A stretch of 64,000 nt of DNA, taken from assembly GCF_963678975.1 (NCBI RefSeq), contig NC_089273.1, positions 10,602,614-10,666,613 of the forward strand, read 5' to 3'. Below, in pieces: positions 20,173 through 31,347 of this stretch (position 1 is its first letter; each line of letters starts with the position of its first letter). The notes under the pieces were generated by a model that did no database searches, was not told the DNA's origin, and was given only the letters and a program-made list of their open reading frames with translations. Origin of the DNA: Dysidea avara (taxonomy: Eukaryota > Porifera > Demospongiae > Dictyoceratida > Dysideidae). The position numbers and the translations under genes were made by a program.

Positions 20173-20409
20173 ACTCTTGATATAGCTACTAAGCTAGCCT
20201 GATAATCAGCAGATTTACACCTTCGTTCTACTTTAATGGGTAGCAGCAATCTAGCCACTTGTCAACATACAGATACATAGCTACATTCCAGTGGATTTCA
20301 GTTTCAGCTTAGGCTCCTAGGCTATGGGTAAACACCTCGAACAGGCTCTGCCTTCTGTGTACAGCCTCCAGTGCCTAACTGGTAAAGTAGATAATGACAA
20401 CAAAAAATC

Positions 20410-20472
20410 ATGGCGCGCGCCGTTCGTTGTAAAACAATTATTCCGCTATTATGGATAATGGCAATTACTTGA
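20410..20472 (+). promoter_or_regulatory. Upstream ORF overlapping the F-box gene start
   Basis: ATGGCGCGCGCC at 20410 opens a 20-codon frame (MARAVRCKTIIPLLWIMAIT, stop TGA 20470-20472) that overlaps the F-box ATG at 20451 in another frame. If transcription starts upstream of 20410 this uORF would dampen translation of the main frame. The transcription start is unknown; ATGGCG may instead be part of a YY1-type promoter motif. Confidence 0.35.
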
Positions 20473-22331
20473 TTGCTCTCCCTACAGAATTGTTGGTATA
20501 TATATTTAGTTTCTTACTTGCCGTTCGTGACAAGGTCAACTTGCTTTATGTTTCGAAGAGGATACGAAGTGCAACAGAAGTGCCATCACTATGGAAGGAG
20601 CCGTTTGTGTGGCCATACTACGAAAGTCGCGAAGAATGTTGTGTAAGTGACTTATTGAAGACATGTGGAAGATACATTAAAACACTATCATTCCCTGATC
20701 ACGCGCCTCCGTTACAGACTTTGGTCCGAAATTGTCACAACGTGGTAGAACTTACTTTACCAAAAACCAAATTAGATCGAGTGCAGGTAGGAAAAGTTAT
20801 TCAACACATGCAAGGATTGCAAAAGTTGGATGTCGAGTGGAGTTTTGGCTTGATGAGATTATTGGTCATCAGTAATCAACTTAAAGAGTTGACAGTTAGA
20901 TGGCGCGAGGATAATTACTGTCTGGAAAATTTTCGTAAGTTAACAATATCACTAAATTTGTTTTTATTTATGTTGACTGGTAAGGATTTAAGGTTTAAGC
21001 CAAAAAATATAAACCTTGTTGGAAATGGTCTTGTTTGGTTAGCTGAAACCAGACTCAGCAAAGTTTGGCCACACTGGAATGTTACTTTGCCCGTTGGGCA
21101 CATAATTCATGTTAGAGTTTATGACAGATTGAAAACTCCTTTGGATTTATTCCCTGCTTTACCTGAGTTTCAGTTCAGGTTTGGTCATGTATCTAATTGC
21201 AAGTTTGGATTAGTGGAATTGGATTTACTAACCGAAATACATAAACATGGAAACTCACAACGTTATATACTTCTCACTGATCGTATTGTTGGAAATGCAG
21301 TAGCACTTAAGGTATCATCGCACAGCAAATATTCATACCGTTATGATCTGATAAAATATAACATTAGCTGTCTTAACCTTGTGACTGATGTTGACTTTAG
21401 CTTTTGTGATTTACTCAATTCTGATCACCTTGAACTGTTATCTATTAACTGTCCTAATCTCAACAGACTGGATTTGACTGAGGATCGTAGTTGCTTGAAA
21501 AGTTTGAAAGGTTTACAGGCCATTGCCAGATGTTGTCGTAATCTACAAGGACTCAGCTTGGTTGGAATAAAAGTAACAGAAGTAGAGAATCATATACAGT
21601 TATGGGAGATAATAAGTGATATGAAGTTGACCCACCTAGCAATAGAGCAATGTAACGTTACACCTCCTGAAAATGATGATGTTTACAGGCAGATTCTTAT
21701 GAAACTGTACCAGAAATGTTCACAATTACAGGCATTATGTTTGAAGTCAACAAGTTCTCGTGAGTCAGTCCGCTGTCCCAATTGTGCTGAGCTTGATAAT
21801 CATCACATCCTTCTGCTATCGAATTTTCCATCACTTGCATACTGTAAATTTATATCTAACAATCATACATCAACTGCTATATATGACATTCTTACCAGCT
21901 GCAAGGAAATCAGCTGCTTTGGTTTTTTTCCTTCGTCCTGCCCTGTTCCTTTATCATTCCCATCAGAGTTGACTGTATGTAATTTACAGCAGTTATTCAT
22001 AAGATTACGTTCTGCAGTTATTCCTGACACATTCATGAATGCAGTATCAGCTCATGGTAGATTAGTCCATGTAATTTTGATTATACATTCAGTGAGTTAT
22101 GAAGGAATGGCTGCTCTAATAGTCAACTCTCCTGAGCTTTTAACATTTCATACTGCAACATGGGTAAATTGTCTCACGTCTGGTACAATAACAGATTTGA
22201 AGAAAAAGTTTTCCTATAGAAGGCTGTTCAGTTGTGGAAGCTTTGTGGTTAGAGTAATCAAAACCTCATATGCTAATGAATTCTTTGATGCTGTTTTAGA
22301 TGTCACATTATCTTTGTTTCGTTTTGCATAA
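20451..22331 (+). CDS. F-box and leucine-rich repeat protein (FBXL-like), 626 aa
   Basis: Single exon. ATG at 20451 (ATT-ATG-G, purine at -3 and G at +4) leads quickly into an F-box, residues ~10-53: LPTELLVYIFSFLLAVRDKV, NLLYVSKRIR..VPSLWKEPF. The rest is a Cys/Leu-rich LRR solenoid, e.g. CHNVVELTLPKTKLD (~95-108), LQKLDVEW, LKELTVRW, CPNLNRLDLTEDRSCLKSLK (~345), CRNLQGLSLVGIKV (~372), MKLTHLAIEQCNV, CSQLQALCLKST (~430). F-box proteins bind SKP1 and present substrates to SCF ubiquitin ligases; LRRs choose the substrate (family knowledge). No signal peptide or membrane segment. The intronless form could reflect retroposition. Its target cannot be told. No clear AATAAA was found before the MITE at 22468. 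It is unrelated by position to the USP gene, 17 kb away. Confidence 0.9.
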   Translation: MDNGNYLIALPTELLVYIFSFLLAVRDKVNLLYVSKRIRSATEVPSLWKEPFVWPYYESREECCVSDLLKTCGRYIKTLSFPDHAPPLQTLVRNCHNVVELTLPKTKLDRVQVGKVIQHMQGLQKLDVEWSFGLMRLLVISNQLKELTVRWREDNYCLENFRKLTISLNLFLFMLTGKDLRFKPKNINLVGNGLVWLAETRLSKVWPHWNVTLPVGHIIHVRVYDRLKTPLDLFPALPEFQFRFGHVSNCKFGLVELDLLTEIHKHGNSQRYILLTDRIVGNAVALKVSSHSKYSYRYDLIKYNISCLNLVTDVDFSFCDLLNSDHLELLSINCPNLNRLDLTEDRSCLKSLKGLQAIARCCRNLQGLSLVGIKVTEVENHIQLWEIISDMKLTHLAIEQCNVTPPENDDVYRQILMKLYQKCSQLQALCLKSTSSRESVRCPNCAELDNHHILLLSNFPSLAYCKFISNNHTSTAIYDILTSCKEISCFGFFPSSCPVPLSFPSELTVCNLQQLFIRLRSAVIPDTFMNAVSAHGRLVHVILIIHSVSYEGMAALIVNSPELLTFHTATWVNCLTSGTITDLKKKFSYRRLFSCGSFVVRVIKTSYANEFFDAVLDVTLSLFRFA

Positions 22332-22467
22332 GCACCTTGCTATCAAACCATTACAGTTATGCATGCTGTGCAGATGTGACACTATTTATAATCACAGTAA
22401 TTATGTACACTACATATCACCATGGATACATGTATGTATACTTACATCCAATAATTAATGTAGGTCG

Positions 22468-22710
22468 CATATGTGACCGGATCTGTGAAGCGATCTTGTA
22501 GCCTTTCCAATTACATGTACTTGACAATCCATAACTTGAATTGACTTGTGAGTATGGTACCAGCCTGAAATTTGGTCACCTTACACTCCTAACATAGCAC
22601 TATTCCTGGATGTGATTTTAAGACAATGGGTTAATTAAACACATGACTTGTCAAACTGGTAAAATTTGGAAAGGCTATAAGACTCTTTTTTGCAGATCCA
22701 GTCACATTCC
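22468..22710. mobile_element. MITE, TGTGACCGGATCTG family (long-spacer subtype), in the 3' region of the F-box gene
   Basis: Starts CATATGTGACCGGATCTGTG, ends CTTTTTTGCAGATCCAGTCA CATT. Interior contains GAGTATGGTACCAGCCTGAA and CACTCCTAACATAGCACTAT TCCTGGATG, shared with 26398 and 9701. Confidence 0.8.
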
Positions 22711-22815
22711 ACTGTAATAGATAATAGTATACTATATGCACAACAGGAATTTGTGTTGTAGTAGAGAGGCTAAGTAAGAAAATTATTATGAATTTATTTT
22801 GTTCACTTTGCATAA

Positions 22816-23015
22816 GTGCTGATTATACACTTTAGGAGGTGGTGACTTGAGAAACCCCTTGAAAGTTAGTGTATGCAAGCCAAAGCATATTAACACCCTT
22901 CCTGTATATTAAAGAGAAGCCAGTGGACTTGTGGCTCTCACTTTTGTCATAGATAATAATTAATATATATATACCTCTATGTGTTTGTCAATGAACCATA
23001 CTGGAGTTAGACACC
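22816..23015. mobile_element. Diverged copy of the 47064-47294 element
   Basis: ACTTTAGGAGGTGGTGACTT..CCCCTTGAAAGTTA.TGTATG..AAAG(C/T)AT(A/G)TTAA..CCCTTCCTGTA and CTTGTGGCT(C/G)TCA(C/T)TTT are shared with 47150-47280; the end CCATACTGGAGTTAGACAC at 22996 matches the inverted left flank there. A (TA)n run at 22963-22972 interrupts it. Confidence 0.65.
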
Positions 23016-23111
23016 CTACTCTTTTATCATTCACTCTTTGCTATTAGCTTAGGCATAATAGGCTTCGGGTCCCTAACACCCATACAGAGGATTAATATTT
23101 TTTGTATTACT

Positions 23112-23388
23112 ACAGTTGAACCTCAGTTATCCTAAACACCAGTTATGTGGATTCTCAGTTAACCAAACTACCGGAATGACCACTCTATTAGAGCAGTGAA
23201 TGTTCTATTAAGATAGTTGAAAATATTGCCAGATATTATTTTAAAAAGTAATGCTATTTTAGGGTATTTGTACACAGATTCCACTGTATAGTACTCGGTG
23301 CACTACACAGTGGAATCTCAGTTATCTAAACCCCTTGGACCATCCCTGATCCCAAGGGGTTTGGATAACTGAGATTCCACTGTATACG
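23112..23388. mobile_element. Pogo-like MITE remnants with a perfect-arm hairpin
   Basis: Starts ACAGTTGAACCTCAGTTATC. At 23309-23384 the sequence ACAGTGGAATCTCAGTTATC TAAACCCCTTGG is followed after ~11 nt by its near-perfect reverse complement, a hairpin about 76 nt long. Probably two overlapping copies of a CAGTGGAA-ended element. Confidence 0.65.
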
Positions 23389-23429
23389 ATAATTATCTAT
23401 TTTGTCACATGTGAATTTCAGTTTTTAGG

Positions 23430-24284
23430 GTGATGTTGTTTAGTGTAGGATCCAGTTTTAAAAGAAATTCAAGGATTGAGAATTGATGAATCAAGACACA
23501 CGGTAGTGTGTCGTGCGGCCCAAGAAGCCGGCGCGTAACACCCGTGAGTATATTGACAGGAAGAAAGAAAACACAATTTTCGCACCTCCGTAGCTCTGTG
23601 CTGCCTCGACGAAACAAGACGGTTTTTGCTGTGGACACTCCCTCCAATTTCAGTACTCCACATTCCAAATTTGAGCGAAATCGCTTAACGAGTTCCCAAG
23701 ATATGCGACTTCAAAAATTGGCTTAGTTTCTTCGTTTTTTTTTCTTCTTATTTTTCTTCCTCTTGTCGCACACTTACAAAAACTGCTATAAAACGCGAAC
23801 GCCATATCCGATTGCCTTGAATTTTGGCACCAAGAAGGGGGATATAAAGGCGCATCTCGGTACCAACTTTGGCTGGAATACGATAAACAGGCAAAGAGTT
23901 ATGAGCGATTATTCACGAAAAATAGCACCAATATGTTGTCACGCCTACAGGGTAAACCGCGTATGGGAAGAAGCTGAAAATCGGTGGGTGAATAGGTTAA
24001 CTATTGAACCTCAAACCTTTTGTGGTTTGAAAGAAATCGAGTTAAAAACCAGGAAGATACAACGAAAAAACCAACAGTGTGTAACAATTACGCAATCGAA
24101 ATTAGCTAATAAAAAAAAACGGCTTGCCACGCCTACCAGATAAACCGCTTGGGGTAATGCTTTGAAAATCGTTGTACAGATGGAGTAATCATCTTAGAAA
24201 GGCTCATCGAGGTGTAGAAGAATCAGACTTAAAGCCACGGAGTTATAACACGAAATCCAACTTGGTGCAGCAAGTGCGAGATCG
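23430..24284 (+). repeat. CpG-rich leader of the second composite satellite repeat
   Basis: More CpG-rich than its surroundings (GTCGTGCGGCCCAAGAAGCC..GGCGCGTAAC). It holds an open frame of 126 codons (23763-24143) beginning MSHTYKNCYKTRTPYPIALN; the composition (Lys/Arg/Thr-rich, no motif) and position inside a repeat argue against a host gene, though it may be an old element ORF. The tail AAGCCAC(G/T).. and GCGAGATCGAGATACTCTAA is shared with 10280-10320. Confidence 0.45.
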
Positions 24285-25420
24285 AGATACTCTAATAGAG
24301 CAGTCATCCTAATAGAGCAGTCATCCTAATAAAGCAGTCACCCTGTATAGAGATCAGTTACAAACAATTCACCCTGTAGACAGATCAGCTAGAAGAAGTT
24401 ACCTTGTAGGGAGTTCATGCAACTATGGAAAGAGATAGTTCAGCTAGAAGAAATCACCTTGTAGAGTTCAGCTACAAAGAAACCACCATATAGAGAGTTC
24501 AGCTACAAACAAATCGACCTGTAGAGAGATCAACAGAAGAAGTTACCTTGCAGAGAGTTCAGCTACAAACAAATCTTCCTGTAGAGAGATCAGCTAGAAT
24601 AAGTTACCTTGCAGAGAGTTCAGCTGCAAAGAAACCATCATGTAGAAGGTTTAGCTACAAACAAATCTCCCTGTATAGAGAGATCAGCTAGAAGAAGTTA
24701 CCTTGTAGATAGTTCAGCTACAAACAAATCTCCCTGTAGAGAGATCAGCTAGAAGAAATTTCCTTGTAGAGAGTTCAGCTACAAAGAAACCACCATGTAG
24801 AGAGTTCAGCTGCAAAGAAATCACCCTGTAGAAAATTCAGCTACAAACAAATTGCCCTGTAGAAAGATCAGTTAGAAGAAGTTACCTTGTAGAGAGTTCA
24901 GCTACAAAGAAACCATTCTGTAAAGAGCTCAGCTGCAAACAAATCACCTGTACAGAATTCAGCTACAAACAAATCACCCTGTAGATAGATCAGCTAGAAG
25001 AAGTTACCTTGTAGATAGTTCAGCTACAAACTAATCTCCCTGTAGAGAGATCAGCTAGAAGAAATTACCTTGTAGAGAGTTAGCTACAAAGAAACCACCA
25101 TGTAGAGAGTTCAGCTGCAAAGAAATCACCCTGTAGAAAATTCAGCTACAAACACATTGCCCTGTAGAAAGATCAGCTAGAAGAAGTTACCTTGTAGAGA
25201 GTTCAGCTACAAAGAAACCATTCTGTAAAGAGCTCAGCTGCAAACAAATCACCTGTACAGAATTCAGTTACAAACAAATCACCCTGTATAGAGATCAGCT
25301 AGAAGAAGTTACCTTGTAAATTGTTCAGCTACAAAACAATTCACCCTGTAGAGAGAGCATCTAGAAGAAGTCACCTTGTAGAGTGTTCAGTTACAAAGAA
25401 CCACCATGGAGATTTCTGTA
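24285..25420. repeat. Tandem satellite array, ~33-bp monomer, copy 2
   Basis: Over 30 imperfect monomers alternating TGTAGAGAGATCAGCTAGAA and GAGTTCAGCTACAAA(C/G)AAA, with higher-order blocks (e.g. ACCATTCTGTAAAGAGCTCA at 24913 and 25219, about 306 bp apart). Opens with three CTAATA(G/A)AGCAGTCA units. Confidence 0.85.
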
Positions 25421-25429
25421 ATCAATATA

Positions 25430-25665
25430 ATATTATGTATTATATATATAATTTGTACATTTACTGATAAAATATTTAAAGTACATCTACTTCATCTTTT
25501 CTTCTTCCTGTAGTAAAGAAAAAAAGATAAGTTAAAAAAGTCCCAAAGCCGGCCATAGGCTGGCTTTGGGGTATACAAATACAAAAAGAAATGAAATCTA
25601 ATCCAAAACAGCCAGGCTGTAAAAAAAGTGTGCGGCCCTCAAAAAGGCTATGGTGAAAAATATTT
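25430..25665. repeat. Right module of composite repeat, one palindrome arm only
   Basis: ATTTGTACATTTACTGATAA..CTTCATCTTTTCTTCTTCCTGT, then AAGCCGGCCATAGGCTGGCT and AAATCTAATCCAAAACAGCC AGGCTGTAAAAAAAGTGTGC GG match 10820-11015 in order. Here only the left arm remains; it then jumps to unrelated sequence at about 25662. Confidence 0.75.
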
Positions 25666-25894
25666 TATCAGTAGATGTACTTTCAGTTGTAAATTTTTGC
25701 CACAGTTCCATTAGCTAGATTCCTGCTATAAGCAAAATTTCAGAGGCTTGGTAGCCTTCCACCCTATAACACTGCACTTTCTTTCAAATCATCAAATTTT
25801 GCACTTTTCTTTAATTTCCTTGTGATAGTGAAGATTGATTCTATCTATACATAGATACATAGTTTGATTTACGTGTATTGCATTCATTGCCTGT

Positions 25895-26128
25895 ACAGTA
25901 GACCCTCACGTTATCCAAACCCCAATGTGTCTCAGGCAGTGGTAAAAGTGTTCAAGTAAGTGAATAGTTCGGATAACTGAAGCCCATACATTTATATACA
26001 GTGCTCTGTTTAAATACTCTAAGAATATACACCTGTACTAAAATACTCTAATAGAACAGTCATTTCAAACTTAGGATAAACAAGGGTACAGATAAATGAG
26101 GATTGGATACCTAAGGGTCTACTGTATA
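25895..26128. mobile_element. MITE with pogo-like ends (ACAGTAGACCCTCA)
   Basis: Left GTACAGTAGACCCTCACGTT, right ACCTAAGGGTCTACTGTAT; inverted. Interior contains ACTCTAATAGAACAGTCA at 26043. Confidence 0.65.
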
Positions 26129-26397
26129 CATAAATTATACAAATGAAAACGTAACACTTATTAAATGAGGGGTAATGTAGTGTGTATATGCTGAGGTATG
26201 CACACAGTCAAAATACATTACACAACTAACAAATCCATATTAGGGATATGAAGGAGCAGAGAAATATTTCATAGCCACTCAAGCACCACTATCTAATACC
26301 ATCAATGACTTCTGGCAGATGGTGTGGGAACAAAAGCCAGCACTAATAGTAATGGTTGAAGAAATCAATGAGGTACAGTATATGCCAGTAAATTACA

Positions 26398-26525
26398 TAA
26401 TATGTGACCGGATCTGTGAAAAGGGGTCTTATAGCCTTTCCAATTGCATGCACTTGGCACCATATCTTGACTTGTGAGTATGGTACCAGCTTGAAATTTA
26501 GTGACCGTACACTCCTAACATAGCA
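26398..26525. mobile_element. 3'-truncated MITE of the TGTGACCGGATCTG family
   Basis: TAATATGTGACCGGATCTGT plus GAAAAGGGGTCTTATAGCC, then GTGAGTATGGTACCAGC and CACTCCTAACATAGCA; it is cut there by the dispersed repeat also seen at 8045. Confidence 0.75.
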
Positions 26526-26635
26526 AGACAGCTTGATTTGGAGTGTTTTCTTTAGTAATGAAAAACGATCTCCCACCTGCATGGAAATTCAAATTTTGTG
26601 GATGAGAAACAAGTAATCAAGTTTCCTGGCCTAAC

Positions 26636-27644
26636 CAATCATCCTGTAGAAGGTTCAGCCATACAAACAAGTCATCCTGTATAACGGTCAGTTACAATAA
26701 AGTACAGTAATTTACCCCTATATATAGGGAGTTGGGAAACAAATAAGTCACCCTGAAGAGAGTTCAGCTACATATACCTTAATTCACTTTTTCGTTCTAA
26801 AATAATTTTCATTTGTAACGATTATATGAACATTTCTTAAGCACATTTTAGTACTGAGATACTCTAATAGAGTTGTCATTCATTTTACATGAAAATTAAT
26901 ATATTTCATGGAAGCAAACTACGGTATGTAACAGGTCTCTCTGTATAGAGTTCAGCTTTAATTCACCCAATATATATAATATATACTTTAGCTAAACTCA
27001 TCACCATTGCCATTACCAATACATCTGTTATCACCAAGCATGTACTATACCTAACCAATGCATGACATCAGCAATTGCCACTATTTTCAGGTAATTCATA
27101 CCTATTATAGTGTGTGTATCATGATCAAGTTCTCGAGTGTGTGTATTAGATAATCTGTTTCTCATAAAGCTCTAAACTTGCAACCGGGGTAAAGGACAAA
27201 GACCAAACATTTTGGCTACCTCGGAGAAACAGAAAATGTTCGTACAAAGGAAGTTCCCTGAGCACACAATTAACCTTTTCACGGAATCTTTTTGCCATCC
27301 ATAGTGCCCAAATACATGCACCTACTGTACTGCTAACTCCATCACCTACATAGCTAATTCTGCTGCAGATACACTTAAGATCCTTCTCTTTGTTACAAGG
27401 CCTGCAAAGTAAAAGCCCTAGGAGATGTTAAATTGACATTCACCTTTCTAGTATGCTTATTTGGTAGTTCCATAATGTCCATCTGAAATGCTTTCATATA
27501 ATAATGATAATATTATTATAGCTATGTCCATTATGGTAGTATAATGGTACACAACTAATCACCTGTCACTTTCCTGAGTACACTGGCTTCTGCCTAATTA
27601 GAGCCACTTAGCTCTCAGTGGCTCTTCTTTTTTGCTTTTTTTTA
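26636..27644. other. Unassigned; a few satellite-like monomers
   Basis: 26640-26780 contains stray CACCCTG(A/T)AGAGAGTTCAGC monomers related to the satellite arrays. The rest is AT-rich without a supported frame. Confidence 0.4.
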
Positions 27645-27895
27645 TAATATGTGACTGGATTTGCAAAAAGGGGTCTTCCACACACATCCGATTCTATGAA
27701 TTCAGAAGACCATAACTACATGCTCAAGTAATGGATTAATGTGAAAATTTCTCCATCTACTCAGCTATGTTGGTGCTCACTACTAACCAAATTTTAAGTC
27801 AATAGCATTTTCCAATCTGTAGCTATGAGTCATCAAAGTTGGTAAATTGAATGTGTGTGGAAGACACCTTTTCGCAAATCCAGTCGCATATTATG
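27645..27895. mobile_element. MITE, TGTGACTGGATTTGC family (short 'CCACACACATCC' subtype)
   Basis: TAATATGTGACTGGATTTGC ..GGGGTCTTCCACACACATCC on the left; GTGTGTGGAAGACACCTTTT CGCAAATCCAGTCGCATATT on the right. Interior with TATGAGTCATCAAAGTTGGT AAATTG, shared with 30296 and 31348. Confidence 0.85.
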
Positions 27896-28089
27896 ACGTT
27901 AGCGCTAGTACTTTTAATTGAAACAAGATACTGTACAATGTAGCTGCACCAGAATTGTATGTTTACCAGCACAGTGTTTATTCTACACAGTGTCACTTTC
28001 ACACAAATCTCTCTCGACTTCACTCCCTCAGGAAGCAGTACAGTTAGTCTCCCGAGTGGCACTTCTCAATTAGAGATCACAGGAGTGCT

Positions 28090-28890
28090 TATAATGTTTT
28101 ATCAAGTTAACACAACGCCAGATGGTTGTCACCAGTTACAAGCCGACTTACGCACCCTAGAACAATGGGCTAAATATGGAACATGATATTTAACCCTTCC
28201 AAATGCAAGTTTCATAGAGTCACCAATAAAGCGAATCCCATTCACATGTCTTACTACATACAAAATGAAAGGATTAAAGAAGTGCCTCATGCTAAAATAG
28301 GGGTTACTATAGACCAACACCTAACATGGAGTGAACATACAAGACAGATCACAAACAAAGGTTAACAAGGTCAAAAGTTTTCTCTAGCGAAACCTAAAAT
28401 CATGCCCTATAAAATGTCAAAGCTATCTGTTACCAAAGTATGGTAAGACCAATTCTTGCATTGACTATACATCAATCATTTGGTCACTGTATATGCAGAA
28501 AAACATACAAGCTCTGGAATCTGTGCAAAGGAGCTTGAGGTCTGCCAGATTTGTATTCAACAACTACTAATCTTACAATAGTGTATCTGACATGCTATAA
28601 CTTGGTTGGAGCTCTCTTGCTGACAGACAAAAAGAACTAGATTACTGATGCTATATAAAATAGTTCACCATCTAGTAGATATCGATGCTGACTCCTTACT
28701 CCCTCTTTTCCCTTATAACCACTCTACACGTGGACACCCAAAGAGATTCTTACAGTTAGCAAGAATTAATGCTTACTCAAATTCTTTTTTTCCAAGTAGT
28801 ATCAAGCTATGGAACTGTCTATCAAATGATGATGTAAATATTTCTGATCTCAGCCAATTTAAGTAAAGGATAACAGGACTGCTCTTTTAA
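28090..28890 (+). pseudogene. 5'-truncated, frameshifted non-LTR retrotransposon reverse transcriptase fragment
   Basis: Frames join in order: MFYQVNTTPDGCHQLQADLR..LEQWAKYG (to ~28180), FNPSKCKFHRVTNK..HAKIGVTIDQHLTWSEHTRQ (28183-28360), then TLYMQKN.QALESVQRSL-type sequence in several frames, and MLYKIVHHLVDIDADSLLPL..FFPSSIKLWNCLSNDDVN (28648-28866). This order (DL..L..W, F.NP.KC, LG..ID..L.W..H, SIWSLY, LWN.L) is that of the C-terminal half of CR1/L2/jockey-type reverse transcriptases. The catalytic core is missing. Several frameshifts and stops. Confidence 0.7.
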
Positions 28891-28927
28891 TTTAAATAAT
28901 TTTTGTAATGTAATCACTTTACATAGA

Positions 28928-29861
28928 GTTTCTGTTACAGCAAAAAGGCTTCACTCTTCAGATAAAGTGATCCTACGGCAAGAAGCAAATTTGCTTGAGA
29001 ATGTACTGTATGTTGTCATCACAATATGCATTAATTTTGGCAGGCAGGGATATTTGTCTGGTCACTGTGCACACTTTCCCCCAAAATACAATAAATTATA
29101 ATTACATCATCATATTGTTTTGTACTAAAGGTGATAAATTAACATCTGTAGTGAACCAGATTCAAACTCTGTAGTTTAGTTCCCATTATACCAGATGGAC
29201 ATTAGAAGTATATTGTGCTCCTACAGATATAGATATATATATAATTATATATTATAAATGAATAGGCTTAACTTTTATTACATGACTCCTTTACCATGGC
29301 AACCATTTCTTCCATTTCCAGTGTTAATGTTGATTTGTACAGTACTTGATGCATACTTTCCAATCCATTAACTGCACCAGTATGTACTCCATAGTCAGTG
29401 TGCAAGAACAATAATTCTGTTGCACTGTTGTGTTGTTTCATAATAGAGGTCACCTGTGTTTTTGCCAAAATTTTTCTAGTAGACTACCTAAGTGTCACCT
29501 CAGAAAACTTGCTTTTAAACCACAAAGAAGTCTTAAAAGTTAATTTGGAAGAAGTATCTGTTTACTAGTAAAATATGAAGTCAAAACGAACCAATAAAGG
29601 TATTTTAAAAGAAACTGAAATTAAAATTTATACATGCCATCATGTTCATATTATTGTTATTTTTCACTGATTTACTACAGGAAAATCTGTTCACTTTTGT
29701 ATTAAAACTACATAGTTTCCCTTCCTATGCCATTCTTCATGTTCATGACCAAAATTAATGCATATTGTGATGACAACATACAGTACATTCTCAAGCAAAT
29801 TTGCTTCTTGCCGTAGGATCACTTTATCTGAAGAGTGAAGCCTTTTTGCTGTAACAGAAAC
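28928..29861. mobile_element. Element with perfect 113-bp terminal inverted repeats
   Basis: 28928-29040 (GTTTCTGTTACAGCAAAAAG.. to ..CATTAATTTTGG) and 29749-29861 are, by eye, exact reverse complements over 113 bp; spacer about 708 bp. No target-site duplication is apparent next to the ends. The left end lies right behind the reverse transcriptase fragment. A 66-codon minus frame inside (29468-29268, KTQVTSIMKQHNSATELLFL..) has no recognised family. Confidence 0.8.
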
Positions 29862-30295
29862 CCAATGTATTAATAACTACCCGATCCAATTTTAATTTGA
29901 AACCTATACCATTTCCTATATTGTAACCACAGCATATTAAGTACAGCAATGTAGTTAGAAATACCAGCCACCTACTTTGACTTGTTGTGATTGCAGAGCT
30001 GCACACATGATACATACCAGAAGCCATCCTCATATACCATTCCTGGCCACAGCATGCTATACATTATCTACGTATAGTTGGATAAATCAAAGCCGAATAG
30101 TGCAATACACTAAACTGGAAGGAAACAATACACTAGGGTTGTTAACTTCCTTTATAATTGTTTTGATTTGATAATGACTTAATAATTGCAATCAATGGTA
30201 TTGGGGGTACAGTACTGAAGGTCCGCTATGTAGCTCTGGACTAGCAGCCATTAAAAAAAAAACACTTACAATACTTATATTACTTTCTGATAAAA

Positions 30296-30530
30296 ATGTG
30301 ACTGGATTTATGAAAAGAGGTCTTCCACACGCATTCAAATCTGTGAACTTGACAGACCATAACTAAGTGTTCATTTTAACCTGAATATTTTGCCAACCAT
30401 TCAACCATGTTGGCGGTCACTTCTGACCAAACTTCAAGCCAGTAGCTCTTTCCAATCTATATATGAATTGTCAAAGTTGGTAAATTGGATGTGTGTGGAA
30501 GACTCCTTTTTGAAAATCCGGTCACAAATT
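30296..30530. mobile_element. MITE, TGTGACTGGATTTATG family copy
   Basis: AATGTGACTGGATTTATGAA AAGAGGTCTTCCACACGCAT on the left, GTGTGTGGAAGACTCCTTTT TGAAAATCCGGTCACAAATT on the right, interior CAACCATGTTGGCGGTCACT TCTGACC. Confidence 0.85.
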
Positions 30531-30533
30531 ACA

Positions 30534-30990
30534 TTAAAGGGGATTGGAACATCTACTACATGGGCATACAAAAATTAATGGTATAGTTTTCATGTATAAA
30601 GTTAGATTAAAATGTGTCCATAAAATAGTATATTCTAGTCTTGTTAGTCTTGATAGATAGAGGTAAATCAATTGGGGGTAGGATGTTCCATAATCAAGTG
30701 AAGAAGAAATCTCTACTTGTACGTTACTACCATGATTCGTTTTACCACTTGTGGTAAGCCCATTAGCCAAGGTGATGTATAGTTTACGACATCGAAGGAA
30801 GAAGAGTGGTACAATATACTTGAGTGAGGTCAGCACAAAAATAATTTTGGTAAGTTCAAAGGTGTAAATTAGGGTAGCAACATAAATTTTTAGAATCAGT
30901 GGGAAAATCCCTACTTTGGCATTGAACAAAATGATTGTTATAACATGCCAATGTAGGGATTTTCCAACCAAGCTATGTTGTAATACCATC
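30534..30990 (-). pseudogene. Remnant of the C-terminal end of a non-LTR reverse transcriptase
   Basis: A 152-codon minus frame includes LTSLKYIVPLFFLRCRKLYI TLANGLTTS, and the adjacent frame continues as LWNILPPIDLPLSIKTNK. This resembles the tail (L.SL..I.L..RR...LY.. then LWN.LP..I.L) of CR1/L2-like reverse transcriptases. Frame changes show decay. Moderately sure only. Confidence 0.4.
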
Positions 30991-31347
30991 ATTCATCTCT
31001 TGTTTCACTACTTTTTGGCTTGGATTCCCTCTTCACTATGTCATTTTAAAATTAAATTAAACTTCATTTTAAAATATAATAAATAATTTTATAATATAAT
31101 AAGGTTTAGGCACCATATCATTGAACAGCATGTAATTTGTGATCTCATAAAGATATTAGGTACACAGTTTTCTTGACTGTCACCGTTTGGTACTGGCTAA
31201 AGCTGTGACTACTGTTCTACTGCTGCAAGCTGTGACTACTGCAAGTTGTGACTACTGCAAGCTGTGACTACTGTTTACTGTTTAGTACTGGCTAAAACTG
31301 TACTGGCTATACTGTTTGCTACAATTTCTGTATCAGCTATTTTATAT

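Noticed and set aside
23763-24143. 126-codon frame as a host gene
   Set aside because: Lies in the leader of a repeated composite element, Lys/Arg/Thr-rich, no motif or splice context; kept only as part of the repeat.
24330-25420. CRISPR-like array of ~33-bp repeats
   Set aside because: Eukaryotic context, no unique spacers between repeats, monomers diverge gradually, and no cas genes; it is a satellite.
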